A stretch of DNA of 5,404 nucleotides from an uncultured Acinetobacter sp. (GTDB lineage Bacteria > Pseudomonadota > Gammaproteobacteria > Pseudomonadales > Moraxellaceae): NCBI GenBank assembly GCA_900771065.1, contig CAAGMP010000020.1:1-5404 (forward strand), written 5' to 3'. Below, piece by piece: positions 1-5,404 of the stretch. The notes under the pieces were generated by a model that saw only the letters and a list, made by a program, of their open reading frames with translations, was not told the DNA's origin and searched no databases. Numbering within the stretch: the stretch's first letter is position 1; every line of letters begins with the position of its first letter. A program made the translations under genes and the position numbers.

Positions 1-13
1 GCTCTTCCGATCT
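1..13 (+). other. Illumina sequencing adapter remnant (not genomic)
   Basis: The first 13 bases, GCTCTTCCGATCT, are identical to the shared 3' end of the Illumina TruSeq read 1 and read 2 adapters, including the terminal T that pairs with the A-tailed insert. The match sits exactly at the sequence end, as expected for an untrimmed adapter at a contig edge. Genomic sequence therefore starts at about position 14. The acyl-CoA dehydrogenase frame runs through the adapter without a stop, so an automatic caller would append about four artificial residues (K-I-G-R) after Ser340. Confidence 0.93.
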
Positions 14-1034
14 TTGAATCTGCTGGTTTTTCTGGAGATTGTGCACCTGTGCTTGCACGACCTTGTAAACGGTCAGTTGCGTACTGAGCTGCATTTTGAT
101 ACGCATATTCTGAAGCGCCTAAACCTTGAATACCCATTGATAAACGTTCATAGTTCATCATGATAAACATTGCTGCTAAGCCTTCATTTTCTTTACCGAC
201 TAAATAACCTTTAGCAGCATCAAAATTCATCACACAAGTTGATGAGCCTTTAATCCCCATTTTATGTTCAATTGAACCTGCGCCAACAGCATTACGTTCA
301 CCAAGTGAACCATCTTCATTGACCAAAAACTTTGGCACAATAAACATTGAAATACCACGTGAACCTGCTGGCGCATTTGGTGTTTTCGCTAAAACCAGAT
401 GAATAATGTTTTCACAAAGATCGTGTTCACCACTGGTAATGAAAATCTTTGTTCCTGTGATATTGTATGAACCATCTTCGTTTGGTTCAGCTTTGGTTTT
501 AATAATACCTAAATCTGTCCCTGCATGTGGCTCAGTTAAACACATCGTACCAGACCATTCGCCTGTATACATTTTAGGTAAATAGGTTTCTTTTTGCGCT
601 TGAGAAGCGCAGTTATTTAATGCCATACCTGCGCCCACTGTGAGCAATGGATAAAGCATAAATGATGGGTTTGCCGCAAAAATCATTTCATCTGCAAGTA
701 CGGTTAGCATTTTTGGCATGCCTTGACCGCCCCATTCTTCTTCTGCACCTAAACCAATCCAACCGCCTTCAGCATATTTTTGGAATGCTTCTTTAAACCC
801 TTTTGGTGTTGTGACTGTCCCATTTTCAAATTTAGCACCGCCTTCTTCATCGGCAGAACGATTTAAATCAAGAATGACATTTTTAGAAAATTTTGACATT
901 TCTTCTAAAATTGCGTTCGCTGTTGCCATATCTAAGTGAGATAGCTTCTCATTGCTTTGCCAAAACTGGTCTGCGTTAAAGACATCATTTAAAATGAATT
1001 CCATGTCTTTAAGAGGAGCATTATAAATTGGCAT
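1..1034 (-). CDS. Acyl-CoA dehydrogenase, FadE-like large form (3' end missing)
   Basis: This flavoenzyme would catalyse the first step of beta-oxidation, FAD-dependent oxidation of acyl-CoA to trans-2-enoyl-CoA, in the cytoplasm. Reading starts at ATG 1034-1032 (MPIYNAPLKDMEF), about 8 bases after a good AAGGA ribosome site. The first ~35 residues resemble the AcylCoA_DH_N extension of roughly 600-residue Pseudomonas/Acinetobacter enzymes. The family signature is CLTEPHAGTDLG at 165-176, close to the classic acyl-CoA dehydrogenase pattern. The beta-domain block GTKIFITSGEHD spans 194-205, EHKMGIKGS 256-264, and the start of the C-terminal helical domain (MMNYERLSMGIQGLG, then DRLQGR) 292-326. 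The catalytic glutamate and the C-terminal extension of this family lie beyond the contig end. Genuine sequence stops at Ser340, about 57% of the usual length; the last codons are adapter. Family assignment is firm; chain-length specificity cannot be told. Confidence 0.93.
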   Translation of the reverse strand, partial: MPIYNAPLKDMEFILNDVFNADQFWQSNEKLSHLDMATANAILEEMSKFSKNVILDLNRSADEEGGAKFENGTVTTPKGFKEAFQKYAEGGWIGLGAEEEWGGQGMPKMLTVLADEMIFAANPSFMLYPLLTVGAGMALNNCASQAQKETYLPKMYTGEWSGTMCLTEPHAGTDLGIIKTKAEPNEDGSYNITGTKIFITSGEHDLCENIIHLVLAKTPNAPAGSRGISMFIVPKFLVNEDGSLGERNAVGAGSIEHKMGIKGSSTCVMNFDAAKGYLVGKENEGLAAMFIMMNYERLSMGIQGLGASEYAYQNAAQYATDRLQGRASTGAQSPEKPADSKIGR

Positions 1035-1042
1035 AAGTCCAT

Positions 1043-1047
1043 TCCTT
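1043..1047 (-). promoter_or_regulatory. Ribosome binding site of the acyl-CoA dehydrogenase gene
   Basis: On the minus strand AAGGA precedes ATG 1034-1032 by 8 bases (reading AAGGAATGGACTTATG). It supports this ATG as the start, which also matches the usual N-terminus of the family. Confidence 0.8.
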
Positions 1048-1124
1048 TTTATCGTAAATTATCTATTTGATTATTAATTTAAAATCATTGTATTAATAAA
1101 ACATTTCGACTTTAGTTTGAGTTG

Positions 1125-1139
1125 CAAAACGTTGTTTTG
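1125..1139. promoter_or_regulatory. Palindromic operator candidate, PsrA-like
   Basis: CAAAAC-GTT-GTTTTG is a perfect 6-bp inverted repeat with a 3-base centre, about 90 bases upstream of the acyl-CoA dehydrogenase start. The published Pseudomonas PsrA (TetR family, fatty-acid responsive) site is described as G/CAAAC-N2-4-GTTTG/C. The AAAC-N3-GTTT core matches, but the flanking base of each half is A/T rather than G/C. The position fits control of a beta-oxidation gene. Assignment to PsrA is inference; another TetR-type regulator is equally possible. Confidence 0.35.
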
Positions 1140-1389
1140 AATACAGTGATTTTTTGATTGCATTATCTTAATTTGCATATGTTTTACACCAATTCAGATA
1201 AATAAATCAATCAAAAAACAATAGAATAAAATGTAAAAAAAATAAATTAACTCAGGTCAAAATTGACTCTAGCGTCTTACTTTCTTGACTTTTCTCATAA
1301 ATTAAGAAATTTTTATCTTAAAAATAACCAACAAAATTTAGCTTGAGTATTTTCATTCAAAGGCTTAAAAATAAGAATAAATTAGCTTT

Positions 1390-1392
1390 AGG
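1390..1392 (+). promoter_or_regulatory. Weak ribosome binding site deciding the M16 start
   Basis: TAGG, with its AGG at 1390-1392, lies 7 bases before ATG 1400. It is a weak Shine-Dalgarno, but better than anything before the alternative TTG at 1343, which is preceded by AAAATTTAGC. An in-frame TAA at 1325-1327 limits any longer N-terminus. The choice rests mainly on the signal peptide that begins exactly at this ATG. Confidence 0.45.
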
Positions 1393-1399
1393 CAATAGA

Positions 1400-4165
1400 A
1401 TGAAAGTCATCAGATTCAAACAATTAACACTTTCTTTATGTTTAATTATCACTTCAAGTATTACAATGGCAGAACCCATTTTGGTCAAAAAAGAAAGTCA
1501 AGTCGAAGAATATCAACTGAATAACGGATTTCGAGTCATTCTTGCGCCAAATGAGAAAGAAAATAAAGTATTTATGAATACCATTTACTTGACGGGTTCG
1601 TTGAACGATCCGCAAGGTAAAGGTGGCTTGGCACATTTGTTAGAGCATTTAGCATTTAAAGGAACAACCGAACTTCAAGAACAAGAGTTTCAACGTCGTT
1701 TAAATCAATATACTTTGTCAAATAATGCCAGCACAGATTATTATTCAACACGTTATACCAATATTGTTCGCCCTGAAAAAAATGCGATTAATCAAATGAT
1801 TTATCTAGAATCGCAACGAATGAATCATTTGGTTTTACAAGAAAAATATATTCCAACAGAAATTAATATTGTTAAACGTGAACGTGAAGTGCGAATGGAT
1901 CAACCATTTGCGATTTTAATGGATCAAATTTGGAAATCAATTTATGGTAATTATTATTTAGGGCGTTTACCTATTGGCGATTTAGCTGAATTACAATCTA
2001 TTCGTTTACCTGAGTTAGAGCAATTTTATCGCACTTGGTATACGCCAAACAATGCTATGATGGTGGTAACAGGAAAGTTTGATCGTGCTGAAGTATTAAG
2101 CCAAATTGATCAGCATTTTAGTCCAATTGCATCACGTCCTGTCCCTGCGCAAGTGGTTGTACCACGTTTAAATTTAAAGCAAATGCCACAGCGTCAGTTT
2201 GAAATTGAAAAGGGTAGTCAATCTATTTTATTTAATGTTTATTTAGAACCTGCCGACGAGAAAAACCGAACAGCGCTTTCATTATCGCCTTTGTTATACA
2301 CCATGCAACCAAGTGGACGTTTATATCAAGATTTGGTTGAAACAGCACAAGTGACCAATGTTTCGTCAACTACTTTATTAGATAAAAATTTTAATTTAGT
2401 TTTTATGGGCGCAGTATATGCACCACAACATCAAGTTGCCAATATTGAAAAAAAATTAATTCAAGATGTTGAAAGTAATAAAAATTTTGATCAATTGCAA
2501 TTAAATCGTGTTAAAAAAATTGCTGAAAATGCGCAAGATAATTTATGGTCAAATTCAACAGCATTGGGTTCGGTATTAAGTGATTATTTAGTTGAAAATC
2601 AAGGAAATTGGACGCAAATTTTCCAAGATCAACAACAATTACGTCAACTTTCTTTATCGCAATTAAATCAACAATTACAACAATTTTTAAAACCTGAAAA
2701 TCGTATTCAAGGTCATATTTTACCTACGCCTGAAGCACAAAAAATTGCACTCAGTGCAAAAAATGACACAAATGAAGCAAAAACTTTAGATCAAGTTGAG
2801 GTAAAAGAGCCACCAATTAAAGATTTAAAAGTTTATGAGCAAGAATTAACCCAATATTTACAACGTTCTAAACAAAATTTGCAACAAATTGAAAGTAAAA
2901 TTCAACGTGGTGAGTTACAAAATGGAATGAAGTATGCTTTGTTTCCTGTTGCTACCCGAGATAATAAAATTTACGCAACAATTCAAGTGAATTTTGGCAC
3001 AGCACAAAGTTTATTTAATAAAACTCAACTTATTGATTTTATGTCTTACTTGTTGTTGCGTGCTTCGGAACAATATGATTTACAAACCATTGCTGATCGT
3101 AGTATTCAAGCAGATGGTTCTGCATCTGCAGTAGAAAATGGCAATGGAGTTAATATTTATATTTCTGCTAAAAAAGATCAGTTTGATGACTTTTTCAAAT
3201 TCATTGTTGAGGTATTAAAACAACCCAAATTTGAACAAACTCAATTTGATTTAATTAAATCTCAAACTTTGTCGACTTTAGATCGTACTTATACAGAGCC
3301 TGAAATAGTAGCGCAGCTTACTTTAGCGCGTTTGGTAGAACAATTTGAAGAGGGGGATTTACGCTATCATTTTGAGCCTGAAGTTGCGAAAAAGCAAATT
3401 CAGCAAGCAAGCAACGATCAAGTCAAAGCATTGTATCAGCAGTTTTTTACTTTTAACCATGCACAAATTGCCATTACTGGCGATTTTAAGAGCGACAAAA
3501 TGCGTCAATTTTTGCAAAAAGAATTTGCACATTCAAAAAATCAATTGCAATACAGTCCATTAAATTCGCCTTATCAAAAATTGGCAGCAAAAAAAGTTCA
3601 TGTTTTAGCAGAACAACGTGAATTTGGCAGTTATATGAGTGTGTTGAATTTTCCAATTGGCGTAGATCATGCCGATGCACCTGCGATGATCGTGTTAGAA
3701 CAAATTTTAGGCGGATCACAGTTGTCTTCACGTTTAGCAAAAGAATTACGCGAAAAAAATGCTTTAGTTTATGGTTTTAATAGTAACTTAAGTTTAAGTG
3801 AACAAGAAGATTCAGGTGCATTGGTCATTGGTGCAAAATACAGTGCAGGGCGTTCTGAGCAAGTATCACAGGCTGTACATCAGGTCTTTAATCAATTGCT
3901 AAAAAATGGTGTAACCGAGCAAGAAGTTGCCGCAGCTAAAAATGAAATCATGAAAAAACGTGTCACAACTTTAGAAGATGAGCGTCGTATTCATGCCATG
4001 TTGCCTTATCAATTAGAACGCAATAAAAATATGCAAGATCGTTTGCAACGTGACCAAGCATTTGCCAAATTGAGTAAAAAAGATATAGATCGTGTGATTG
4101 GTAAATACTTAAATTTAAATCAATTTGTTGAAGTTGCTGCCGATCAATACGGTCAAGCCCAATAA
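1400..4165 (+). CDS. Secreted M16 family (pitrilysin/insulinase) zinc metallopeptidase
   Basis: A 921-residue two-module M16 peptidase, probably periplasmic, of the kind that degrades peptides held in a closed chamber. From ATG 1400, residues 1-24 form a signal peptide (basic MKVIRFK start, hydrophobic LSLCLII core, TMA|E cleavage site). The inverted zinc motif HLLEH is at 79-83, with the third ligand probably Glu161, 78 residues after His83. The first M16_C-like domain starts near 210 (TWYTPNNAMMVVTGKF). After a charged, Gln-rich linker (~440-505), a second M16 unit begins at GELQNGMKYALFPV (505-518). Its zinc motif is absent: the equivalent helix reads DFMSYLLLRASE (546-557). The last domain carries GGSQLSSRLAKELREKNALVYG (771-792 in two pieces: GGSQLSSRLAK, ELREKNALVYG), with the Arg784/Tyr791 pair typical of substrate-binding C-terminal domains. 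An in-frame TTG at 1343 would add 19 residues but has no ribosome site and would bury the signal peptide. Substrate unknown. Confidence 0.92.
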   Translation: MKVIRFKQLTLSLCLIITSSITMAEPILVKKESQVEEYQLNNGFRVILAPNEKENKVFMNTIYLTGSLNDPQGKGGLAHLLEHLAFKGTTELQEQEFQRRLNQYTLSNNASTDYYSTRYTNIVRPEKNAINQMIYLESQRMNHLVLQEKYIPTEINIVKREREVRMDQPFAILMDQIWKSIYGNYYLGRLPIGDLAELQSIRLPELEQFYRTWYTPNNAMMVVTGKFDRAEVLSQIDQHFSPIASRPVPAQVVVPRLNLKQMPQRQFEIEKGSQSILFNVYLEPADEKNRTALSLSPLLYTMQPSGRLYQDLVETAQVTNVSSTTLLDKNFNLVFMGAVYAPQHQVANIEKKLIQDVESNKNFDQLQLNRVKKIAENAQDNLWSNSTALGSVLSDYLVENQGNWTQIFQDQQQLRQLSLSQLNQQLQQFLKPENRIQGHILPTPEAQKIALSAKNDTNEAKTLDQVEVKEPPIKDLKVYEQELTQYLQRSKQNLQQIESKIQRGELQNGMKYALFPVATRDNKIYATIQVNFGTAQSLFNKTQLIDFMSYLLLRASEQYDLQTIADRSIQADGSASAVENGNGVNIYISAKKDQFDDFFKFIVEVLKQPKFEQTQFDLIKSQTLSTLDRTYTEPEIVAQLTLARLVEQFEEGDLRYHFEPEVAKKQIQQASNDQVKALYQQFFTFNHAQIAITGDFKSDKMRQFLQKEFAHSKNQLQYSPLNSPYQKLAAKKVHVLAEQREFGSYMSVLNFPIGVDHADAPAMIVLEQILGGSQLSSRLAKELREKNALVYGFNSNLSLSEQEDSGALVIGAKYSAGRSEQVSQAVHQVFNQLLKNGVTEQEVAAAKNEIMKKRVTTLEDERRIHAMLPYQLERNKNMQDRLQRDQAFAKLSKKDIDRVIGKYLNLNQFVEVAADQYGQAQ

Positions 4166-4167
4166 AT

Positions 4168-4191
4168 AAAAAGCCCAGTTTTGGGCTTTTT
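4168..4191. terminator. Bidirectional intrinsic terminator between convergent genes
   Basis: AAAAAGCCCA-GTTT-TGGGCTTTTT is a perfect 10-bp stem with a 4-base loop. It starts 3 bases after the M16 stop codon and ends 5 bases before the stop of the convergent DUF3144 gene. The GCCCA core is flanked by an A-tract on one side and a T-tract on the other, so it gives a GC stem plus U-run on both strands and can serve both genes in the 30-base gap. Confidence 0.92.
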
Positions 4192-4195
4192 AAAC

Positions 4196-4579
4196 TTAAT
4201 GATCGTGCTTATTGCTATGAAATTCTTCATTACGACGAAAACGTAAATAATTTTCAAATTGTTCACAATATTCGTCGTAATTATCTTCTAGCATCATTTG
4301 AAATTGCTGCAAAATATAAGACATTACTTGATCTTTTGCATTACGCATTTCTTCGCCATCTTTAAAATTGTTAGCTGCAACCCAAGTATTAAAGCGTGCA
4401 GTTGCAAATAACATCGAGGCACTGACTTGTCCACGGCGTTCCGCAGGTTTAGCGTTTTTATTTTGCTCAGGGCTGCAAAATTCGTTGGCTAATTTAATGA
4501 ATTGATCTGCGCGTTCAAAAAAAGCCGCATTTAACGCTTCTTCTTCGGTGACATCGGTTGCTTCAATTTTTTGAACCAT
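4196..4579 (-). CDS. DUF3144 family protein, function unknown
   Basis: A 127-residue, acidic, probably cytoplasmic helical protein without signal peptide or membrane segment. The stretch from FFERADQFIKLANEF (20-34) through QVSASMLFATARFNTWVAA (51-69) to MLEDNYDEYCEQFENYL (96-112) matches my recollection of DUF3144 (PF11342), a small Gammaproteobacterial family with no assigned function. The N-terminal ~18 residues and the polar, His-containing tail (EEFHSNKHDH) extend beyond the conserved core. ATG 4579-4577 is supported by AGGA six bases upstream (4589-4586). It is convergent with the M16 gene and divergent from the 210-residue gene, so it is its own transcription unit. A C-terminal metal-binding role for the histidines is possible but only a guess. 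Confidence 0.85.
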   Translation of the reverse strand: MVQKIEATDVTEEEALNAAFFERADQFIKLANEFCSPEQNKNAKPAERRGQVSASMLFATARFNTWVAANNFKDGEEMRNAKDQVMSYILQQFQMMLEDNYDEYCEQFENYLRFRRNEEFHSNKHDH

Positions 4580-4611
4580 TACTTTTCCTAATTTGAAAAA
4601 ATCTGCCGACT

Positions 4612-4617
4612 ATTATA
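4612..4617 (-). promoter_or_regulatory. Sigma70 -10 box for the DUF3144 gene
   Basis: On the minus strand this reads a perfect TATAAT, within TGCATATAATAG. A weak -35 (TTTTGT, 4640-4635) lies 17 bases upstream. Transcription would start near 4605, giving a leader of about 25 bases that carries the AGGA ribosome site. Confidence 0.5.
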
Positions 4618-4654
4618 TGCAAAGCCTTGCAGAAACAAAACCTTTAACGTAATC

Positions 4655-4660
4655 TAAAAT
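4655..4660 (+). promoter_or_regulatory. Possible -10 box for the 210-residue gene
   Basis: TAAAAT lies 28 bases before ATG 4689. The hexamer 17 bases upstream (GAAACA, 4632-4637) matches TTGACA at only three positions. TATATT at 4669-4674 is an alternative but lies too close to the ribosome site. Weak support. Confidence 0.28.
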
Positions 4661-4675
4661 AGCCTAAGTATATTT

Positions 4676-4682
4676 AAGGAAG
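4676..4682 (+). promoter_or_regulatory. Strong ribosome binding site of the 210-residue gene
   Basis: AAGGAAG ends 6 bases before ATG 4689-4691, an optimal Shine-Dalgarno layout. It makes this ATG the clear start and is good evidence that the unrecognised frame is a real gene. Confidence 0.8.
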
Positions 4683-4688
4683 ATCATA

Positions 4689-5321
4689 ATGCAAGATGCC
4701 ATCGCAGTACAAAGTTTAAAAACCGATATTGCCTTATTACGACAACATATTTGGCCACCGCAAAATTTGGCGCATGTTGAAGGTTTGCCAATTTATTTTG
4801 GTACAAAAAATGAAGTACAAGCCTATTATCAACAATGGTCGCATTTGGTTGAACGAGCGCAAGATTTATTTCAACCTTTTTTGCAAGATGAAAAAATAGA
4901 TGCGATTCATTTGCCAAATCACTTGAATTTACCTTTATTTTATTTTCATGTTGATCGAATTCGGATTAATAAAACGCGGGCAAAAGAGTCAAAAACATTT
5001 CGCGGGCTAGCTAGTTTAGTTGAAAAGTGCGGTAAATTTACCAATGAAGAAATGCTCGCGATGAAATTTTGGTTAGATAGTGATCCTACAGCAGCTTTGG
5101 TCGCTCATCGAGAATTTATTGATTTAAGAACTTATGTTTTTCAACATGGACAAAGTGAATACACGAGAACGCGTTTTTATGTCAATGGTATTGTTTTAAG
5201 TGTAGAAGAGCATTTCGAATTAGTTGATGCACGCGAAAAGCCACGCAAACAACGTAGTGATAGTTATAGCGATCCTTTGGCAGATAACCAAGTTTGGAAA
5301 ATTTTTGGAAAGTATCGTTAA
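4689..5321 (+). CDS. Conserved-looking hypothetical protein, 210 residues
   Basis: I do not recognise this protein. It starts at ATG 4689 behind a strong ribosome site and keeps A/T-ending codon use like its neighbours, so it reads as a genuine resident gene. There is no signal peptide or hydrophobic segment long enough for a membrane helix; it should be a soluble cytoplasmic protein of mixed helix and strand. The N-terminal half is helical and aromatic-rich (NEVQAYYQQWSHLVERAQDLF, 41-61, is amphipathic). The middle has LPLFYFHVDRIRIN (81-94), which looks like strands, then a basic patch (KTRAKESKTFRG, 95-106). Residues 119-150 look helical. A strand-like stretch TRFYVNGIVLSVEEHFELV (161-179) precedes a charged, probably disordered tail (182-200) ending VWKIFGKYR. 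It diverges from DUF3144 across 109 bases, which does not by itself imply shared function. Confidence 0.8.
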   Translation: MQDAIAVQSLKTDIALLRQHIWPPQNLAHVEGLPIYFGTKNEVQAYYQQWSHLVERAQDLFQPFLQDEKIDAIHLPNHLNLPLFYFHVDRIRINKTRAKESKTFRGLASLVEKCGKFTNEEMLAMKFWLDSDPTAALVAHREFIDLRTYVFQHGQSEYTRTRFYVNGIVLSVEEHFELVDAREKPRKQRSDSYSDPLADNQVWKIFGKYR

Positions 5322-5333
5322 AAGATACTTTCC
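5307..5333 (+). terminator. Stem-loop containing the stop codon; probable terminator
   Basis: GGAAAGTATC-GTTAAAA-GATACTTTCC is a perfect 10-bp inverted repeat with a 7-base loop. The 5' arm is the last coding sequence (Gly-Lys-Tyr plus the first base of Arg) and the TAA stop (5319-5321) lies in the loop. It is followed by CATTTTCTTTATTT, a T-rich but interrupted tail. The stem has only four GC pairs, so termination may be moderate. The minus strand has no T-run directly after the stem, so it mainly serves the plus strand. Confidence 0.65.
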
Positions 5334-5341
5334 CATTTTCT

Positions 5342-5404
5342 TTATTTATATAATTTTTGGCTTAATAAAAATTGTGATGAAAATTCAATGAGTTCTTGAA
5401 AATA
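5342..5404 (-). CDS. Possible 3' end of a convergent gene (partial)
   Basis: Reading the minus strand from 5404 gives 20 open codons, YFQELIEFSSQFLLSQKLYK, then TAA at 5344-5342. The stretch looks like an ordinary helical C-terminus, and the stop falls just beyond the probable terminator of the plus-strand gene, which fits a convergent arrangement like the M16/DUF3144 pair. Twenty codons is too short to exclude chance, and the product cannot be named. Confidence 0.3.
   Translation of the reverse strand, partial: YFQELIEFSSQFLLSQKLYK

Larger units (their letters stand above)
1035..1399. promoter_or_regulatory. AT-rich divergent promoter region
   Basis: This 365-base stretch separates the divergently transcribed acyl-CoA dehydrogenase and M16 peptidase genes and must hold both promoters. 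No frame reads as a convincing gene. For the minus-strand gene the best -10 is TACAAT (1092-1087), but no good -35 lies 17 bases upstream. For the plus-strand gene there are TTGACT boxes at 1263-1268 and 1285-1290 and a TAGAAT at 1222-1227, but none pair at proper spacing, so I do not assign a plus-strand promoter. It also holds an operator-like palindrome (1125-1139) and an 11-bp inverted repeat (1150-1160 with 1208-1218). Confidence 0.6.

Noticed and set aside
1..1034. Acyl-CoA dehydrogenase as a truncated pseudogene
   Set aside because: The frame is intact to the genomic end at position 14; the missing part is explained by the contig edge and adapter.
1263..1318. TTGACT boxes as -35 elements for the M16 gene
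   Set aside because: No acceptable -10 hexamer sits 16-18 bases downstream of either copy.
1400..1471. Lipoprotein signal in the M16 leader (cysteine at residue 14, after LSL)
   Set aside because: The residue before the cysteine is Leu, not Gly/Ala/Ser, and the cysteine sits in the middle of the hydrophobic core; TMA|E at 22-25 is a better signal peptidase I site.
1454..1636. 60-codon minus-strand open frame inside the M16 gene
   Set aside because: It lies antisense to the signal peptide and zinc-site region, has no ribosome site, and its translation is low-complexity; a shadow of the real gene.
3345..3740. Overlapping plus (72-residue) and minus (84-residue) frames within the M16 gene
   Set aside because: Both lie fully inside the conserved second M16 module, in other frames, with no plausible protein character.
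4684..4917. 77-codon minus-strand frame over the start of the 210-residue gene
   Set aside because: The opposing plus frame has a strong ribosome site and much longer reading frame; this one is antisense shadow.
1..5404. Mobile element, CRISPR array, tRNA, phage or defence system
   Set aside because: No terminal repeats with transposase, no spaced direct repeats, no tRNA-like cloverleaf and no recognisable defence domains; composition is uniform across the window.

Overview
The window looks like a chromosomal fragment from a member of the Moraxellaceae, most probably Acinetobacter. It is AT-rich and favours A/T-ending codons. Its acyl-CoA dehydrogenase and its DUF3144 protein both resemble Gammaproteobacterial (Pseudomonas/Acinetobacter) relatives as I remember them. 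The genus is an inference from protein character and composition; no search was run.

Layout. Positions 1-13 are not genomic: they match the 3' end of the Illumina TruSeq adapter exactly, so this is a contig end with untrimmed adapter. From there to 1034, on the minus strand, lies the N-terminal part (about 340 residues) of a large FadE-type acyl-CoA dehydrogenase. An AT-rich divergent promoter region (1035-1399) follows and holds a palindrome resembling a PsrA-type operator. On the plus strand, 1400-4165 encodes a secreted two-module M16 (pitrilysin/insulinase) zinc peptidase with an active N-terminal half and a zinc-site-less C-terminal half. A compact hairpin terminator (4168-4191) separates it from a convergent minus-strand DUF3144 gene (4196-4579). 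A short divergent promoter region (4580-4688) leads into a plus-strand gene for a 210-residue soluble protein I do not recognise (4689-5321). Its stop codon sits in the loop of a perfect 10-bp hairpin. The last 60 bases may hold the 3' end of another minus-strand gene.

Functionally these are independent housekeeping or accessory transcription units rather than one pathway: fatty-acid beta-oxidation, periplasmic proteolysis and two small proteins of unknown role. Gene orientation alternates (-, +, -, +, probably -), so there is no operon in the window. I see no mobile element, CRISPR array, tRNA, rRNA or phage-like content, and no convincing new multi-gene system. The items most worth a second look are the adapter contamination, the operator-like palindrome, the uncharacterised 210-residue gene and its stop-codon hairpin.
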